From: Desulfobacteraceae bacterium
GTDB lineage: Bacteria; Desulfobacterota; DSM-4660; Desulfatiglandales; Desulfatiglandaceae
Reading direction: 5' to 3'
Assembly: GCA_030589225.1 (NCBI GenBank)
Contig: JAUUWD010000134.1
Coordinates: 1-5,512 of the forward strand
Length of the DNA: 5,512 bases
The translations under genes and the position numbers were made by a program. Position 1 is the stretch's first letter. Every line of letters starts with the position of its first letter. Shown one piece after another: positions 1 through 5,253 of the stretch. The notes beneath the pieces are model-generated. The model had not been told where the DNA came from. It saw only the letters and a list, made by a program, of their open reading frames with translations, and made no database searches.

Positions 1-29
1 TTATTTGATTTTCTAAAATTCGAAGCTCG

Positions 30-184
30 AAATCCGAAATCCGAAACAAATACGAATGACATAAATCCCAAATTCAAAACTTATCAATATCCTGTAAATA
101 TTGTATAAGTACCAGGAATGTTTTGGTCATTTGATATTAGAATTTCGATATTGTTTCGTATTTAGATATTCGGATTTCGGATTT
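30..184. repeat. Intergenic inverted-repeat unit with 16-bp perfect arms
   Basis: AAATCCGAAATCCGAA at 30-45 has its exact reverse complement at 169-184. Each arm is two copies of the 7-mer AAATCCG plus AA. Further in, 41-54 (CCGAAACAAATACG) is partly mirrored by TTGTTTCGTATTT at 151-163, so the symmetry extends beyond the arms. The region is AT-rich with no credible reading frame. It lies just downstream of the patatin stop, but no GC stem followed by a T-run is present, so I do not call it a terminator. It may be a dispersed intergenic repeat. The left end may extend beyond the window. Confidence 0.7.
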
Positions 185-216
185 AGTCGTCTTGAAAATA
201 CATCTATTTGGCCAAG

Positions 217-1074
217 TTACATTCTACTTTGACGTTTCCCTGGGAAGCGGTTTGATAAAACTTCCAAGGCAGTAGCTTTGGCGCTATTGTAACCTGCCGG
301 GCCCATGTGTAGCTTATCCGGTCCCAGGCTTGGCGTATTGGTTCTTACCTCGATAACCTCAATCCCTCGCATGCGCACTATCTCCAATTGCCTCTGGTAT
401 GCCTCCTGCCGGGCAATATTGACGGCAAGATATTGGATATGCCAGGGTGTCATTCTCTTCCCTAAGAAACCATGCACGCCCTTTTCCATGTTTTCAGACG
501 CAATAAAATGAACAATAATTGTTTTTAGATCCACGAGATCTGCCAGTGCCTTCAAAGGGCACTTGTTGGTTACCCCGCCATCCACGTAAAGCGATCCATC
601 AATTTCAACGGGTTTGAAAAGCATCGGAACAGCACCGGATGCCTGAATGGCCTTTACCAAGTTTCCCCTGGTAAAGATGGCCTCCTTTCCCTCAGTGAGA
701 TTAGTGGCTGCAATGGCCAGAGGTCTTTCACATTCCTCGATTTGCCTTAAAGGCAGTTTTTTTAGAAGGCAGGCAAATCCATCTCCTTTAAGATACCCCG
801 TATAACCCCTGAATAAGCTCAGGGCCTTTCTCAGGATATAATGCCATGGATCAGGGTCCCAGAAGTGCTCTTTTTTCAGACTGAAGAGCATATCCTTTAT
901 TGCATGATCGCTCATGCCGCATGCGGCCATTGCACCGACAATGGCCCCGGAACTGGCCCCTGCGTATGCAGACGGCAAAATCCCAAGCTCCCGCTGTGCA
1001 GCCAGGAATCCTGCATGAGCAAAGAACCCAAAAAATCCCGAGGAAAAGGCCACACCCACACGAGCATCAGTCAA
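217..1074 (-). CDS. Patatin-like phospholipase family protein
   Basis: This is a 285-residue patatin-fold serine hydrolase, probably a lipid acyl hydrolase; the substrate cannot be read from the sequence. The nucleophile elbow GASSG (39-43, Ser41) and the catalytic Asp165 in DGG (165-167) form the Ser-Asp dyad of the family. The N-terminal glycine-rich oxyanion loop, usually GGGxxG, is unusual here: SSGFFGFFAHAG (11-22) keeps only Gly13, Gly16 and Gly22. There is no signal peptide, so it is probably cytosolic or membrane-associated. The start is TTG. No other ATG, GTG or TTG lies between it and the upstream in-frame TAG, and a GGGGG Shine-Dalgarno sits 7 bases before it. Length is normal for a compact bacterial patatin. 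It is separated from the nitroreductase by a 650-base repeat-rich gap, so it probably has its own promoter. The family call is secure, the function is not. Confidence 0.9.
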   Translation of the reverse strand: MTDARVGVAFSSGFFGFFAHAGFLAAQRELGILPSAYAGASSGAIVGAMAACGMSDHAIKDMLFSLKKEHFWDPDPWHYILRKALSLFRGYTGYLKGDGFACLLKKLPLRQIEECERPLAIAATNLTEGKEAIFTRGNLVKAIQASGAVPMLFKPVEIDGSLYVDGGVTNKCPLKALADLVDLKTIIVHFIASENMEKGVHGFLGKRMTPWHIQYLAVNIARQEAYQRQLEIVRMRGIEVIEVRTNTPSLGPDKLHMGPAGYNSAKATALEVLSNRFPGKRQSRM

Positions 1075-1081
1075 ACTATTA

Positions 1082-1086
1082 CCCCC
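1082..1086 (-). promoter_or_regulatory. Shine-Dalgarno for the TTG start of the patatin gene
   Basis: The minus strand reads TGGGGG, then TAATAGT (7 bases), then TTG. This spacing supports the non-ATG start, which is also the only canonical or near-canonical start codon after the preceding in-frame stop. The next in-frame ATG encodes Met49, which is past the catalytic serine and so cannot be the real start. Confidence 0.65.
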
Positions 1087-1137
1087 AGAGAATGTAGCTT
1101 TTTTTTTGGCACCTTGAAAGTATCCTGATTTGATTGA

Positions 1138-1187
1138 GTGAAGTGAAGTGAACTAAAGTGACTAAAGTGACTAAAGTGATCTAAAGT
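1138..1187 (+). repeat. Short tandem repeats GTGAA and ACTAAAGTG
   Basis: GTGAA occurs three times in a row at 1138-1152. It is followed by three exact tandem copies of ACTAAAGTG (1152-1160, 1161-1169, 1170-1178) and a further partial copy (CTAAAGT, 1181-1187). The array lies about 65-110 bases upstream of the patatin start. Its length could vary between strains by slippage. Confidence 0.8.
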
Positions 1188-1440
1188 TCAGACCTCGTTG
1201 AGTAGTTGAGTGGTTAAATGTTGAGTGGGAAAATATATTCTATTATTTCCGGATGTTATAGCTTTTCAAACCCTGCCCGCCATCGCTCTCGCTCAGGCCC
1301 GCCCTCCAGCCAAGCAGGCGAGGCGGACGGGCGAGGCGGGCGGGACTGAATGTCCAATTTTCGAGCAAATCATAGATATGATCTATTATAACAACGACTT
1401 AACGACTCAACTACTTAACCACTTAACGAGGCCTGAAGTT
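1184..1440. repeat. 257-base inverted-repeat unit with GC-rich core
   Basis: Bases 1184-1219 and the reverse complement of 1405-1440 match at 28 of 36 positions; most differences are transitions. Both arms share the CCTCGTT motif and are made of 8-base units such as GTTGAGTA/GTTGAGTG (left) and AACGACTT/AACGACTC/AACTACTT/AACCACTT (right). The interior has no credible gene; its centre is the GC-rich palindrome at 1275-1341. The layout of terminal inverted repeats around a non-coding core is that of a small non-autonomous element, but no target duplication was identified. Confidence 0.6.
1275..1341. repeat. Nested GC-rich palindrome
   Basis: GCCCGCC (1275-1281) pairs perfectly with GGCGGGC (1335-1341). 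Nested inside, GCCCGCC (1297-1303) pairs with GG-A-CGGGC (1325-1332) with one bulge. This very GC-rich block stands out from its AT-rich flanks, much like a REP-type palindrome. There is no T-run on either side, so it is not a standard intrinsic terminator. Confidence 0.6.
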
Positions 1441-1483
1441 AATAAAATTCGTGACTAAGTTAAAAAAACCATTTACTAATCTT

Positions 1484-1659
1484 GACGGTTTCGCAAAAAG
1501 TCATTTTAACGCATGGATACCCACCGCAGTTTATCCCGCATTAGCCACGGGGATGGTATGACGGGTAGTATATCTGCCTGATATTAATTGCTTTATTGTC
1601 ATTCCCGCGTAGGCGGAAAACCAGATAAATAGGCAAATTCGACTTTTTACGAGTTCATC
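1484..1659. mobile_element. MITE-like element, 176 bases, non-coding
   Basis: The left end GACGGTTTCGCAAAAAGTC (1484-1502) and the reverse complement of the right end (1641-1659, GATGAACTCGTAAAAAGTC) match at 14 of 19 positions, including the core AAAAAGTC. The inside holds no gene. It includes TCATTCCCGCGTAGGCGGAAA (core 1600-1618), which looks like a decayed hairpin of the TTCCCGC...GCGGGAA type. The size, imperfect terminal inverted repeats and lack of coding capacity fit an old non-autonomous element. No clear target-site duplication is visible. Confidence 0.55.
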
Positions 1660-1662
1660 ACG

Positions 1663-1704
1663 ATTGACTATTTAAAGAAGTTTTTCAAATATTCAATAGT
1701 CAAT
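1663..1704. repeat. 10-bp stem hairpin downstream of the nitroreductase gene
   Basis: ATTGACTATT (1663-1672) is the exact reverse complement of AATAGTCAAT (1695-1704), with a 22-base loop. The right arm recurs at 1709-1718, so an alternative longer hairpin can form. It lies 23-64 bases past the nitroreductase stop on that transcript. The stem is AT-rich and lacks a clean T-run, so it is at best a weak terminator or a 3'-end stabiliser. Confidence 0.5.
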
Positions 1705-1725
1705 AATCAATAGTCAATAACCAAT
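1694..1725. repeat. 7-base tandem array
   Basis: CAATAGT, CAATAAT, CAATAGT, CAATAAC and CAAT follow one another with an exact 7-base period. The array ends one base before the nitroreductase stop codon (1727-1729), so it marks the 3' boundary of that gene precisely. Confidence 0.85.
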
Positions 1726-1726
1726 C

Positions 1727-2377
1727 CTACCCCCGCCACTTCACCATATCGTTCAAAGAGGCCCTCTCTGATCTCGGCTGGTTAATTGAGGCGTCAGGGT
1801 CCCTGTAACCCACGGCCACGCCGATGACCACATGCTTCTCTTCCGGGAGGCTCAGTTCCTCTTTTATGTCCTCATCAAATGCGGTGATCAGGCCGATCGG
1901 GCAGGTCCCTAAACCAAGGTCATGGGCTGCCAGCACAAGGTAACCCACAACAATGCCGATATCTGTCAACCGTGCGCTTGAAAACACATCGTCGATGGTA
2001 ATAATGATTGCAGTGGGAGCCCCATAGAAATTACAGCTTCCTTCATTGATAAAATCCTGAAAAGACTTTTGCTCTGGCAGGTGCGGGAGCATCACATTAA
2101 GAAGCCCCCTCTGCCTTTCCACAAAATATTCCGGGAGAGGCCTCGTAGCTCCCGGCCCACACGAGATATTCTTTTCCCTCATCCTTTTTACCAGAACCCG
2201 GCTCAACCGCTTCCTCTCTTCACCCGATACAACGGCAAATTCCCACGGCTGCAGATTTATTGCAGATGGGGCCTGTGTTGCGAGTCGGAGAAGTGTTTCA
2301 AGGCTATCCCTGCCCACGGGTTTATCAAGAAAGCCCCGAGTACTCCTTCTTTCTTCAATTGCCTTTAGAAGATCCAT
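1727..2377 (-). CDS. Nitroreductase family FMN-dependent oxidoreductase
   Basis: This 216-residue protein is of normal length for single-domain NAD(P)H:FMN nitroreductases, which bind FMN at a dimer interface and reduce nitro, quinone or other electron-poor substrates; the true substrate is unknown. RRSTRGF (10-16) is the N-terminal FMN-phosphate-binding motif. APSAINLQPWEF (36-47) is the conserved cofactor-contact segment. GYLVLAAHDLGLGTCPIG (145-162) is the central helix and turn, and VVIGVAVGY (183-191) is the last core strand. Residues 70-115 form an insertion between the second and third conserved blocks, seen in several subfamilies. No ferredoxin domain is fused. ATG start with GAGAGG 6 bases upstream. 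It is 60 bases downstream of the four-helix-bundle gene and could be co-transcribed, although an inverted-repeat arm lies between them. Confidence 0.93.
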   Translation of the reverse strand: MDLLKAIEERRSTRGFLDKPVGRDSLETLLRLATQAPSAINLQPWEFAVVSGEERKRLSRVLVKRMREKNISCGPGATRPLPEYFVERQRGLLNVMLPHLPEQKSFQDFINEGSCNFYGAPTAIIITIDDVFSSARLTDIGIVVGYLVLAAHDLGLGTCPIGLITAFDEDIKEELSLPEEKHVVIGVAVGYRDPDASINQPRSERASLNDMVKWRG

Positions 2378-2383
2378 GCTTTA

Positions 2384-2389
2384 CCTCTC
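2384..2389 (-). promoter_or_regulatory. Shine-Dalgarno of the nitroreductase gene
   Basis: The minus strand reads GAGAGG, then TAAAGC, then ATG. The site lies just outside the left inverted-repeat arm (2403-2431), so the four-helix-bundle unit leaves the nitroreductase translation signal intact. Confidence 0.7.
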
Positions 2390-2402
2390 ATTACAACTTT
2401 TG

Positions 2403-2431
2403 GAGTGACAAGTGATAAGTGACGAGTAACG
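2403..2431 (+). repeat. Left terminal inverted repeat of the four-helix-bundle unit
   Basis: The arm is a 7-base-period array: GTGACAA, GTGATAA, GTGACGA, GTAACG. It begins with GAGTGACAAGTG. It lies between the stop codon of the four-helix-bundle gene and the nitroreductase ribosome binding site. Confidence 0.85.
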
Positions 2432-2437
2432 AGAATA

Positions 2438-2800
2438 TCATTTAGGTGGTTTTAATGATCGTTGTAACCCAATAATCATCTTGGAAATTTCGTCAAGTTC
2501 TTGTAGTAACGGCTCGACTTTTTTAGGTTCAATAAACCCCAGGTTGCGGCTTATCAAGATCTGAGTCTCAAGCTCAGACACACTACCTTGAGCGATATGT
2601 AAAAAATTAATAAATTCCTTACGACTGTTTCGAGCGGCCCCCTCCGATATATTGCTTGGCACTGACACCGCAGCCCGACGCATTTGTGAAACTAAGCCAA
2701 ATTTTTCTTCATTGGGGAATTTTGATGTCATTTTGTATATATTCGTGACAAAACTCAAAGAGCGTTTCCATACATCCAATTTGTGGTGCGGTTTTCCCAT
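2438..2800 (-). CDS. Four helix bundle protein (S23/TIGR02436-like)
   Basis: This 120-residue protein is a full-length member of the four-helix-bundle family first known from 23S rRNA intervening sequences. The hallmarks are KLDVWKRSL (7-15) opening helix 1, FGLVSQMRRAAVSVPSNISEG (34-54, conserved Gln39, Arg41-Arg42, Pro48, Asn50, Glu53-Gly54), FINFLHIAQGSVSELETQ (63-80) for helix 3, and a fourth helix at 92-114. The tail KPPK is basic. There are no catalytic residues. Family members form oligomeric, positively charged bundles thought to bind nucleic acid; the related Avd protein serves diversity-generating retroelements, but no reverse transcriptase is present here. ATG start with a perfect GGAGG 6 bases upstream. 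It is not in an rRNA gene. It lies between near-perfect inverted repeats and may travel as a unit. Cellular role unknown. Confidence 0.93.
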   Translation of the reverse strand: MGKPHHKLDVWKRSLSFVTNIYKMTSKFPNEEKFGLVSQMRRAAVSVPSNISEGAARNSRKEFINFLHIAQGSVSELETQILISRNLGFIEPKKVEPLLQELDEISKMIIGLQRSLKPPK

Positions 2801-2806
2801 TTTATT

Positions 2807-2811
2807 CCTCC
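2807..2811 (-). promoter_or_regulatory. Strong Shine-Dalgarno of the four-helix-bundle gene
   Basis: The minus strand reads TGGAGGA with GGAGG at 2807-2811, then AATAAA, then ATG. It lies inside the inverted-repeat unit, so the unit carries its own translation signal. Confidence 0.85.
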
Positions 2812-2821
2812 ACTAATCAGG

Positions 2822-2850
2822 CGCTACTCGTCACTTGTCACTTGTCACTC
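2822..2850 (-). repeat. Right terminal inverted repeat of the four-helix-bundle unit
   Basis: On the minus strand this reads as 7-base units GTGACAA, GTGACAA, GTGACGA, GTAGCG, almost identical to the left arm. Its outer edge is one base from the stop codon (2852-2854) of the dehydratase-family remnant. Confidence 0.85.
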
Positions 2851-2851
2851 A

Positions 2852-3286
2852 TTACTTAAGCTTTAATGTTCGCTTTACCAGCCCTTTCTCACGTTCATAG
2901 TCAATGACCCTTTGAAGCATGATCTTCTGGGCCATAACAGGTCCGGCACCGTGCCAGGTGCCCACGCCGTGGAGACCGGCTGTCCAGTTCTGCAGGAGTT
3001 TGTGTACCTTCATGATGTTTTCTGTGGGTTCATCGGACCCAAAGCTATAGAATTCCTCGACATAATCCTTTACTTCAGGATTTTTAAGTTCCTTGAGAGA
3101 GGGCAGTGTGACAATCAGACCTCCGCCTATATCTCCGGCCAGTGCCATCACCCGCCAGAAGGCATTGCATACATTCAACTTGGAGACGTTGCCCATCAAT
3201 TCATCCGGAAGGAACACGCCAGAACCATCAATCTCTGACCCCCGCAATGGGGGGAAGGGCCAGGTTCTTGATGTTAGAATAAACAA
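2852..3286 (-). pseudogene. C-terminal remnant of a 4-hydroxybutyryl-CoA dehydratase / 4-HPA 3-hydroxylase family protein
   Basis: The open frame gives 144 residues, of which roughly 22-144 resemble the C-terminal part of the AbfD/HpaB flavoprotein family (about 480 residues when whole). Visible marks are VFLPDELMGNVSKLNV (24-39), GDIGGGLIVTLPS (51-63), ENIMKVHKLLQN (88-99) and WHGAGPVMAQKIMLQR (110-125). The last corresponds to the family's HGxGxxxAQ segment, but the RTES stretch seen before it in true 4-hydroxybutyryl-CoA dehydratases is absent. The flavin and Fe-S parts, which lie further N-terminal, are missing. The only start is a TTG with no good Shine-Dalgarno, and the frame runs back through the end of the LysM gene without recognisable homology. 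I call it a gene remnant. The first 20 residues are probably not ancestral. A short expressed protein cannot be excluded. Confidence 0.75.
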
Positions 3287-3300
3287 ATTGGCATACAGCC

Positions 3301-4977
3301 TCAGGAAAAGGATAATGGCAAAATCCTGTAGGCTCGTTTTGATAAAAATGCCGCAATTTCTTCAGGCAGGATAAGTGGGGTCGCAAGAACCGGATTTCCC
3401 CGCGAATCGGGAAAGACGACTCCTGGTAAAGTCAATTTGACATTTTTTGAATCATCTCTGTTACCAGCCATAAAGGAATGGGGACCATTTTGAGATTCAA
3501 TATCCAGAAACTCGAGGGTCATGGAAACCATGGCCAACGGGTCTTTCTCGTTTGCCATTGAGAGGACTGAAAACTTGTGATCTTCTAAAAGAGAGATCAT
3601 TTCCGGTGCCAGACCGATCAGATCAATGATAGCGTCTCTTCCTTTGATCTTCAGGAAGAAGTCAGCCTTGATAATCAACTTGAAGCCGGCCTTTTGCCTT
3701 TGATAAACAGGAATCTCCACCTCGGCAGAATAAGACCGGCCTGTGAGGTCCAATAACGACCTTATTAGTGATGCAGGTTCTCCTCCCCCCTTTAACATTG
3801 CCGCATTTTCCACCACCTCTGTTCTTTTATCATCACCCTGTGGGTAATCAATGACTTTTACTCCCAGGCTATTCAGGTATTCTTTAATCATCCAGGGAGT
3901 ATTCGTGACAGGGCCTTCATTGAGGTTAATGACTACAAATCCCGGTCTGTTATGTGTTTGTTTTTCGGAAAGTTTTACAATCCAGTCGGCTGTGATCCGA
4001 ATAGGGATGTCTCCGCCCAGTTCAAGAGCCTCGCCCATTTTGGATACCTTGGGGTAGTTGCACACCTCCAAAATCTTGTCTAAGGCAGTCCTAAGATTAT
4101 CGCCTTCCACAAGATGGAGAACCCGGTAATTTCCCCAGCTTGATTCTATAAGCTTTGCCATCTTATCGGGGAGTTTATTGTTGAGGTCCACCATCACCCT
4201 CAAACCGTTTTGAAGGTTGAGGATGGGAAAAGATACCGCCTTGAGATCTATCTGACTGCCTGACTTTAACGGGATGAAATGCTCACCGGTTTTGACCCAT
4301 TCCTCTCCCATTTCAGTAAATATGACACCAAGATCATCAGACACAGAACTTTTTGTTTTATCTTCTTTCACATACTCTTTTTTTTCTTCAGATTCCTGTG
4401 GCATTGCCATCTTAATGGGTTTTCTCACAACTTCAGGAGAGTAGACAGGCAGTCTGATCTTTTGCCCCGGGTGGATGATATTCAAATCCCGGATGGATGG
4501 GTTTAACTTTTTGATCATTCCAAGATACTCACCATATAAATAATCTTTGGGAATATCATAGCGTCCTTTGATAATGCGGGTTAGGCTGTCCCCACGTTCA
4601 ACCGTGTAGTTTTCAAGATCTACATCCTTCAGATCCGCAAGCGAGACCTTTACAGGTGGGGGAGAGGCTGCAATAACAGAAGTCCCTGCGACCGGGACAA
4701 TTTTAAGTGGTATAATTATTTTCTCTCCCGGATGGACCAGGTCCAGGCTGCCCAGAGATGCGTTCAGCGCCTGGAGAACAAAAAGTATTTCAGACAAATT
4801 TCGCTGTTTCAACAGGCCCTTTTGTCTCAGGATTTGCCATACCCATTCCCCCTCTTTTATAGTATATTCTTCTGTCAGGACCTTCTTGTTATCAACCTCA
4901 TAGATATCCTCCTCTATTCCCGCCGTCTTTGTAAGGGATATGGAATAGGTTTTTTCCGCCTCCTGGGCCTGGGACAC
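3301..4977 (-). CDS. Secreted or periplasmic LysM-domain protein
   Basis: From the first canonical start (GTG) this is 558 residues. It has two LysM modules, which bind peptidoglycan glycan chains: residues 37-91 (EYTIKEGEWVWQIL ... HPGEKIIIPL) and 123-178 (NYTVERGDSLTRII ... IIHPGQKIRLPV). An Ala/Pro-rich linker (about 93-110) separates them. A charged Glu/Lys stretch (195-210) leads to a C-terminal region of about 345 residues that I do not recognise; it looks like a mixed alpha/beta globular part with no catalytic motif I can name. It probably acts in the cell envelope as a wall-anchored structural or assembly factor. GTG at 4977 is a poor start: it lacks a spaced Shine-Dalgarno and falls inside a signal-peptide-like stretch encoded by the same frame (see 4978-5052). 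The stop lies 14 bases before the dehydratase remnant. Confidence 0.88.
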   Translation of the reverse strand: MSQAQEAEKTYSISLTKTAGIEEDIYEVDNKKVLTEEYTIKEGEWVWQILRQKGLLKQRNLSEILFVLQALNASLGSLDLVHPGEKIIIPLKIVPVAGTSVIAASPPPVKVSLADLKDVDLENYTVERGDSLTRIIKGRYDIPKDYLYGEYLGMIKKLNPSIRDLNIIHPGQKIRLPVYSPEVVRKPIKMAMPQESEEKKEYVKEDKTKSSVSDDLGVIFTEMGEEWVKTGEHFIPLKSGSQIDLKAVSFPILNLQNGLRVMVDLNNKLPDKMAKLIESSWGNYRVLHLVEGDNLRTALDKILEVCNYPKVSKMGEALELGGDIPIRITADWIVKLSEKQTHNRPGFVVINLNEGPVTNTPWMIKEYLNSLGVKVIDYPQGDDKRTEVVENAAMLKGGGEPASLIRSLLDLTGRSYSAEVEIPVYQRQKAGFKLIIKADFFLKIKGRDAIIDLIGLAPEMISLLEDHKFSVLSMANEKDPLAMVSMTLEFLDIESQNGPHSFMAGNRDDSKNVKLTLPGVVFPDSRGNPVLATPLILPEEIAAFLSKRAYRILPLSFS

Positions 4978-5052
4978 TCCCAGGCAAGAAATGCCCAGCA
5001 GAACAGTGCAAAAACCACGGAAACCATGTTTTAGAATGCGCGATATAATCTT
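4978..5052 (-). other. In-frame signal-peptide extension of the LysM gene without a canonical start
   Basis: The LysM frame stays open upstream to a TAA at 5053-5055. Its codons give a basic n-region (RILKHGFRG), a hydrophobic core (FCTVLLGISCLGV) and an SQA/QEA cleavage-like site, which is a classic Sec signal peptide ending just after the annotated GTG. No ATG, GTG or TTG lies in this stretch; only ATT (5049, 5037), ATA (5046) and CTG codons do. Translation may begin at a rare ATT/ATA codon, or the start may have been lost by mutation or sequencing error. Confidence 0.6.
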
Positions 5053-5095
5053 TTATATACGTAACGGATCAATAGAACATAGTTCGCTCACCTCA

Positions 5096-5112
5096 TCCCG
5101 CTAGCAGCGGGA
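5096..5112. repeat. Small hairpin, 7-bp stem
   Basis: TCCCGCT (5096-5102), loop AGC, AGCGGGA (5106-5112). It is perfect and GC-rich, but no T-run follows on either strand. It lies about 45-60 bases upstream of the LysM frame. Confidence 0.6.
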
Positions 5113-5121
5113 GATTAGTTG

Positions 5122-5145
5122 AATGATGGAATAATGGAAAAATGG
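5122..5145 (+). repeat. Short tandem array of 8-base units
   Basis: AATGATGG, AATAATGG and AAAAATGG follow one another with an 8-base period, then decay into GTTTTGGG. Confidence 0.65.
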
Positions 5146-5253
5146 GTTTTGGGAAGATGGTATATTGGGTTATTGGCAAAGTTCACTTCACCACCAACGG
5201 TCCAATGACACTACCCGTTTATAGACCTGAAGGCAAGTCTATTTATAACTACT

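Larger units (their letters stand above)
1075..1726. other. 650-base non-coding gap filled with repeats
   Basis: No reading frame here looks like a protein. The short plus-strand frames (for example 1225-1458) translate repeat sequence. The gap contains, left to right: short tandem repeats (1138-1187), an inverted-repeat unit around a GC-rich palindromic core (1184-1440), a MITE-like element (1484-1659), a hairpin (1663-1704) and a 7-mer array (1694-1725). The patatin promoter should lie near 1090-1200 on the minus strand, but I see no convincing -35/-10 pair. Confidence 0.7.
2403..2850 (-). mobile_element. Putative four-helix-bundle gene cassette with terminal inverted repeats
   Basis: Bases 2403-2431 and the reverse complement of 2822-2850 match at 27 of 29 positions; the first 26 differ at one. 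Between them is only the four-helix-bundle gene with its own Shine-Dalgarno: 6 bases separate the left arm from the stop codon and 10 separate the right arm from the Shine-Dalgarno. The 448-base unit lies one base from the stop codon of the dehydratase remnant and 13 bases from the nitroreductase Shine-Dalgarno. No transposase or recombinase is encoded. Mobility is inferred from structure alone. In 23S rRNA intervening sequences, related proteins are also encoded inside inverted-repeat-bounded inserts. Confidence 0.6.

Noticed and set aside
1275..1341. Intrinsic terminator
   Set aside because: The stems are GC-rich, but no T-run follows on either strand and no gene ends nearby.
1225..1458. 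Plus-strand 77-codon open frame
   Set aside because: It runs through the GC-rich palindrome and the inverted-repeat arm; the translation is low-complexity Ala/Arg/Pro and has no family resemblance.
1694..1725. CRISPR array
   Set aside because: The units are 7 bases with no spacers; none of the window's repeats has CRISPR repeat and spacer lengths, and no cas gene is present.
2069..2368. Plus-strand 99-codon frame opposite the nitroreductase
   Set aside because: It is the antisense shadow of a well-supported nitroreductase gene; the same applies to the plus-strand frames within 305-1128, 2912-3374, 3851-4057, 4279-4506 and 4732-5034.
2403..2850. Diversity-generating retroelement with the four-helix-bundle protein as Avd
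   Set aside because: There is no reverse transcriptase, template repeat or variable repeat in the window, and the protein matches the general S23-like family as well as it does Avd.
2403..2850. 23S rRNA intervening sequence
   Set aside because: No rRNA sequence flanks the unit; the neighbours are protein genes.
2852..3400. Hidden N-terminal part of the AbfD-family gene in another frame
   Set aside because: I translated the other minus-strand frames around 3220-3370 and saw no family motif. The LysM gene occupies the upstream DNA.
5069..5080. Met-Phe-Tyr mini-frame with a good Shine-Dalgarno as the true LysM start
   Set aside because: It is one base out of frame and stops at once. The LysM frame itself also has a TAA at 5053-5055, so one indel between them does not restore a continuous gene.
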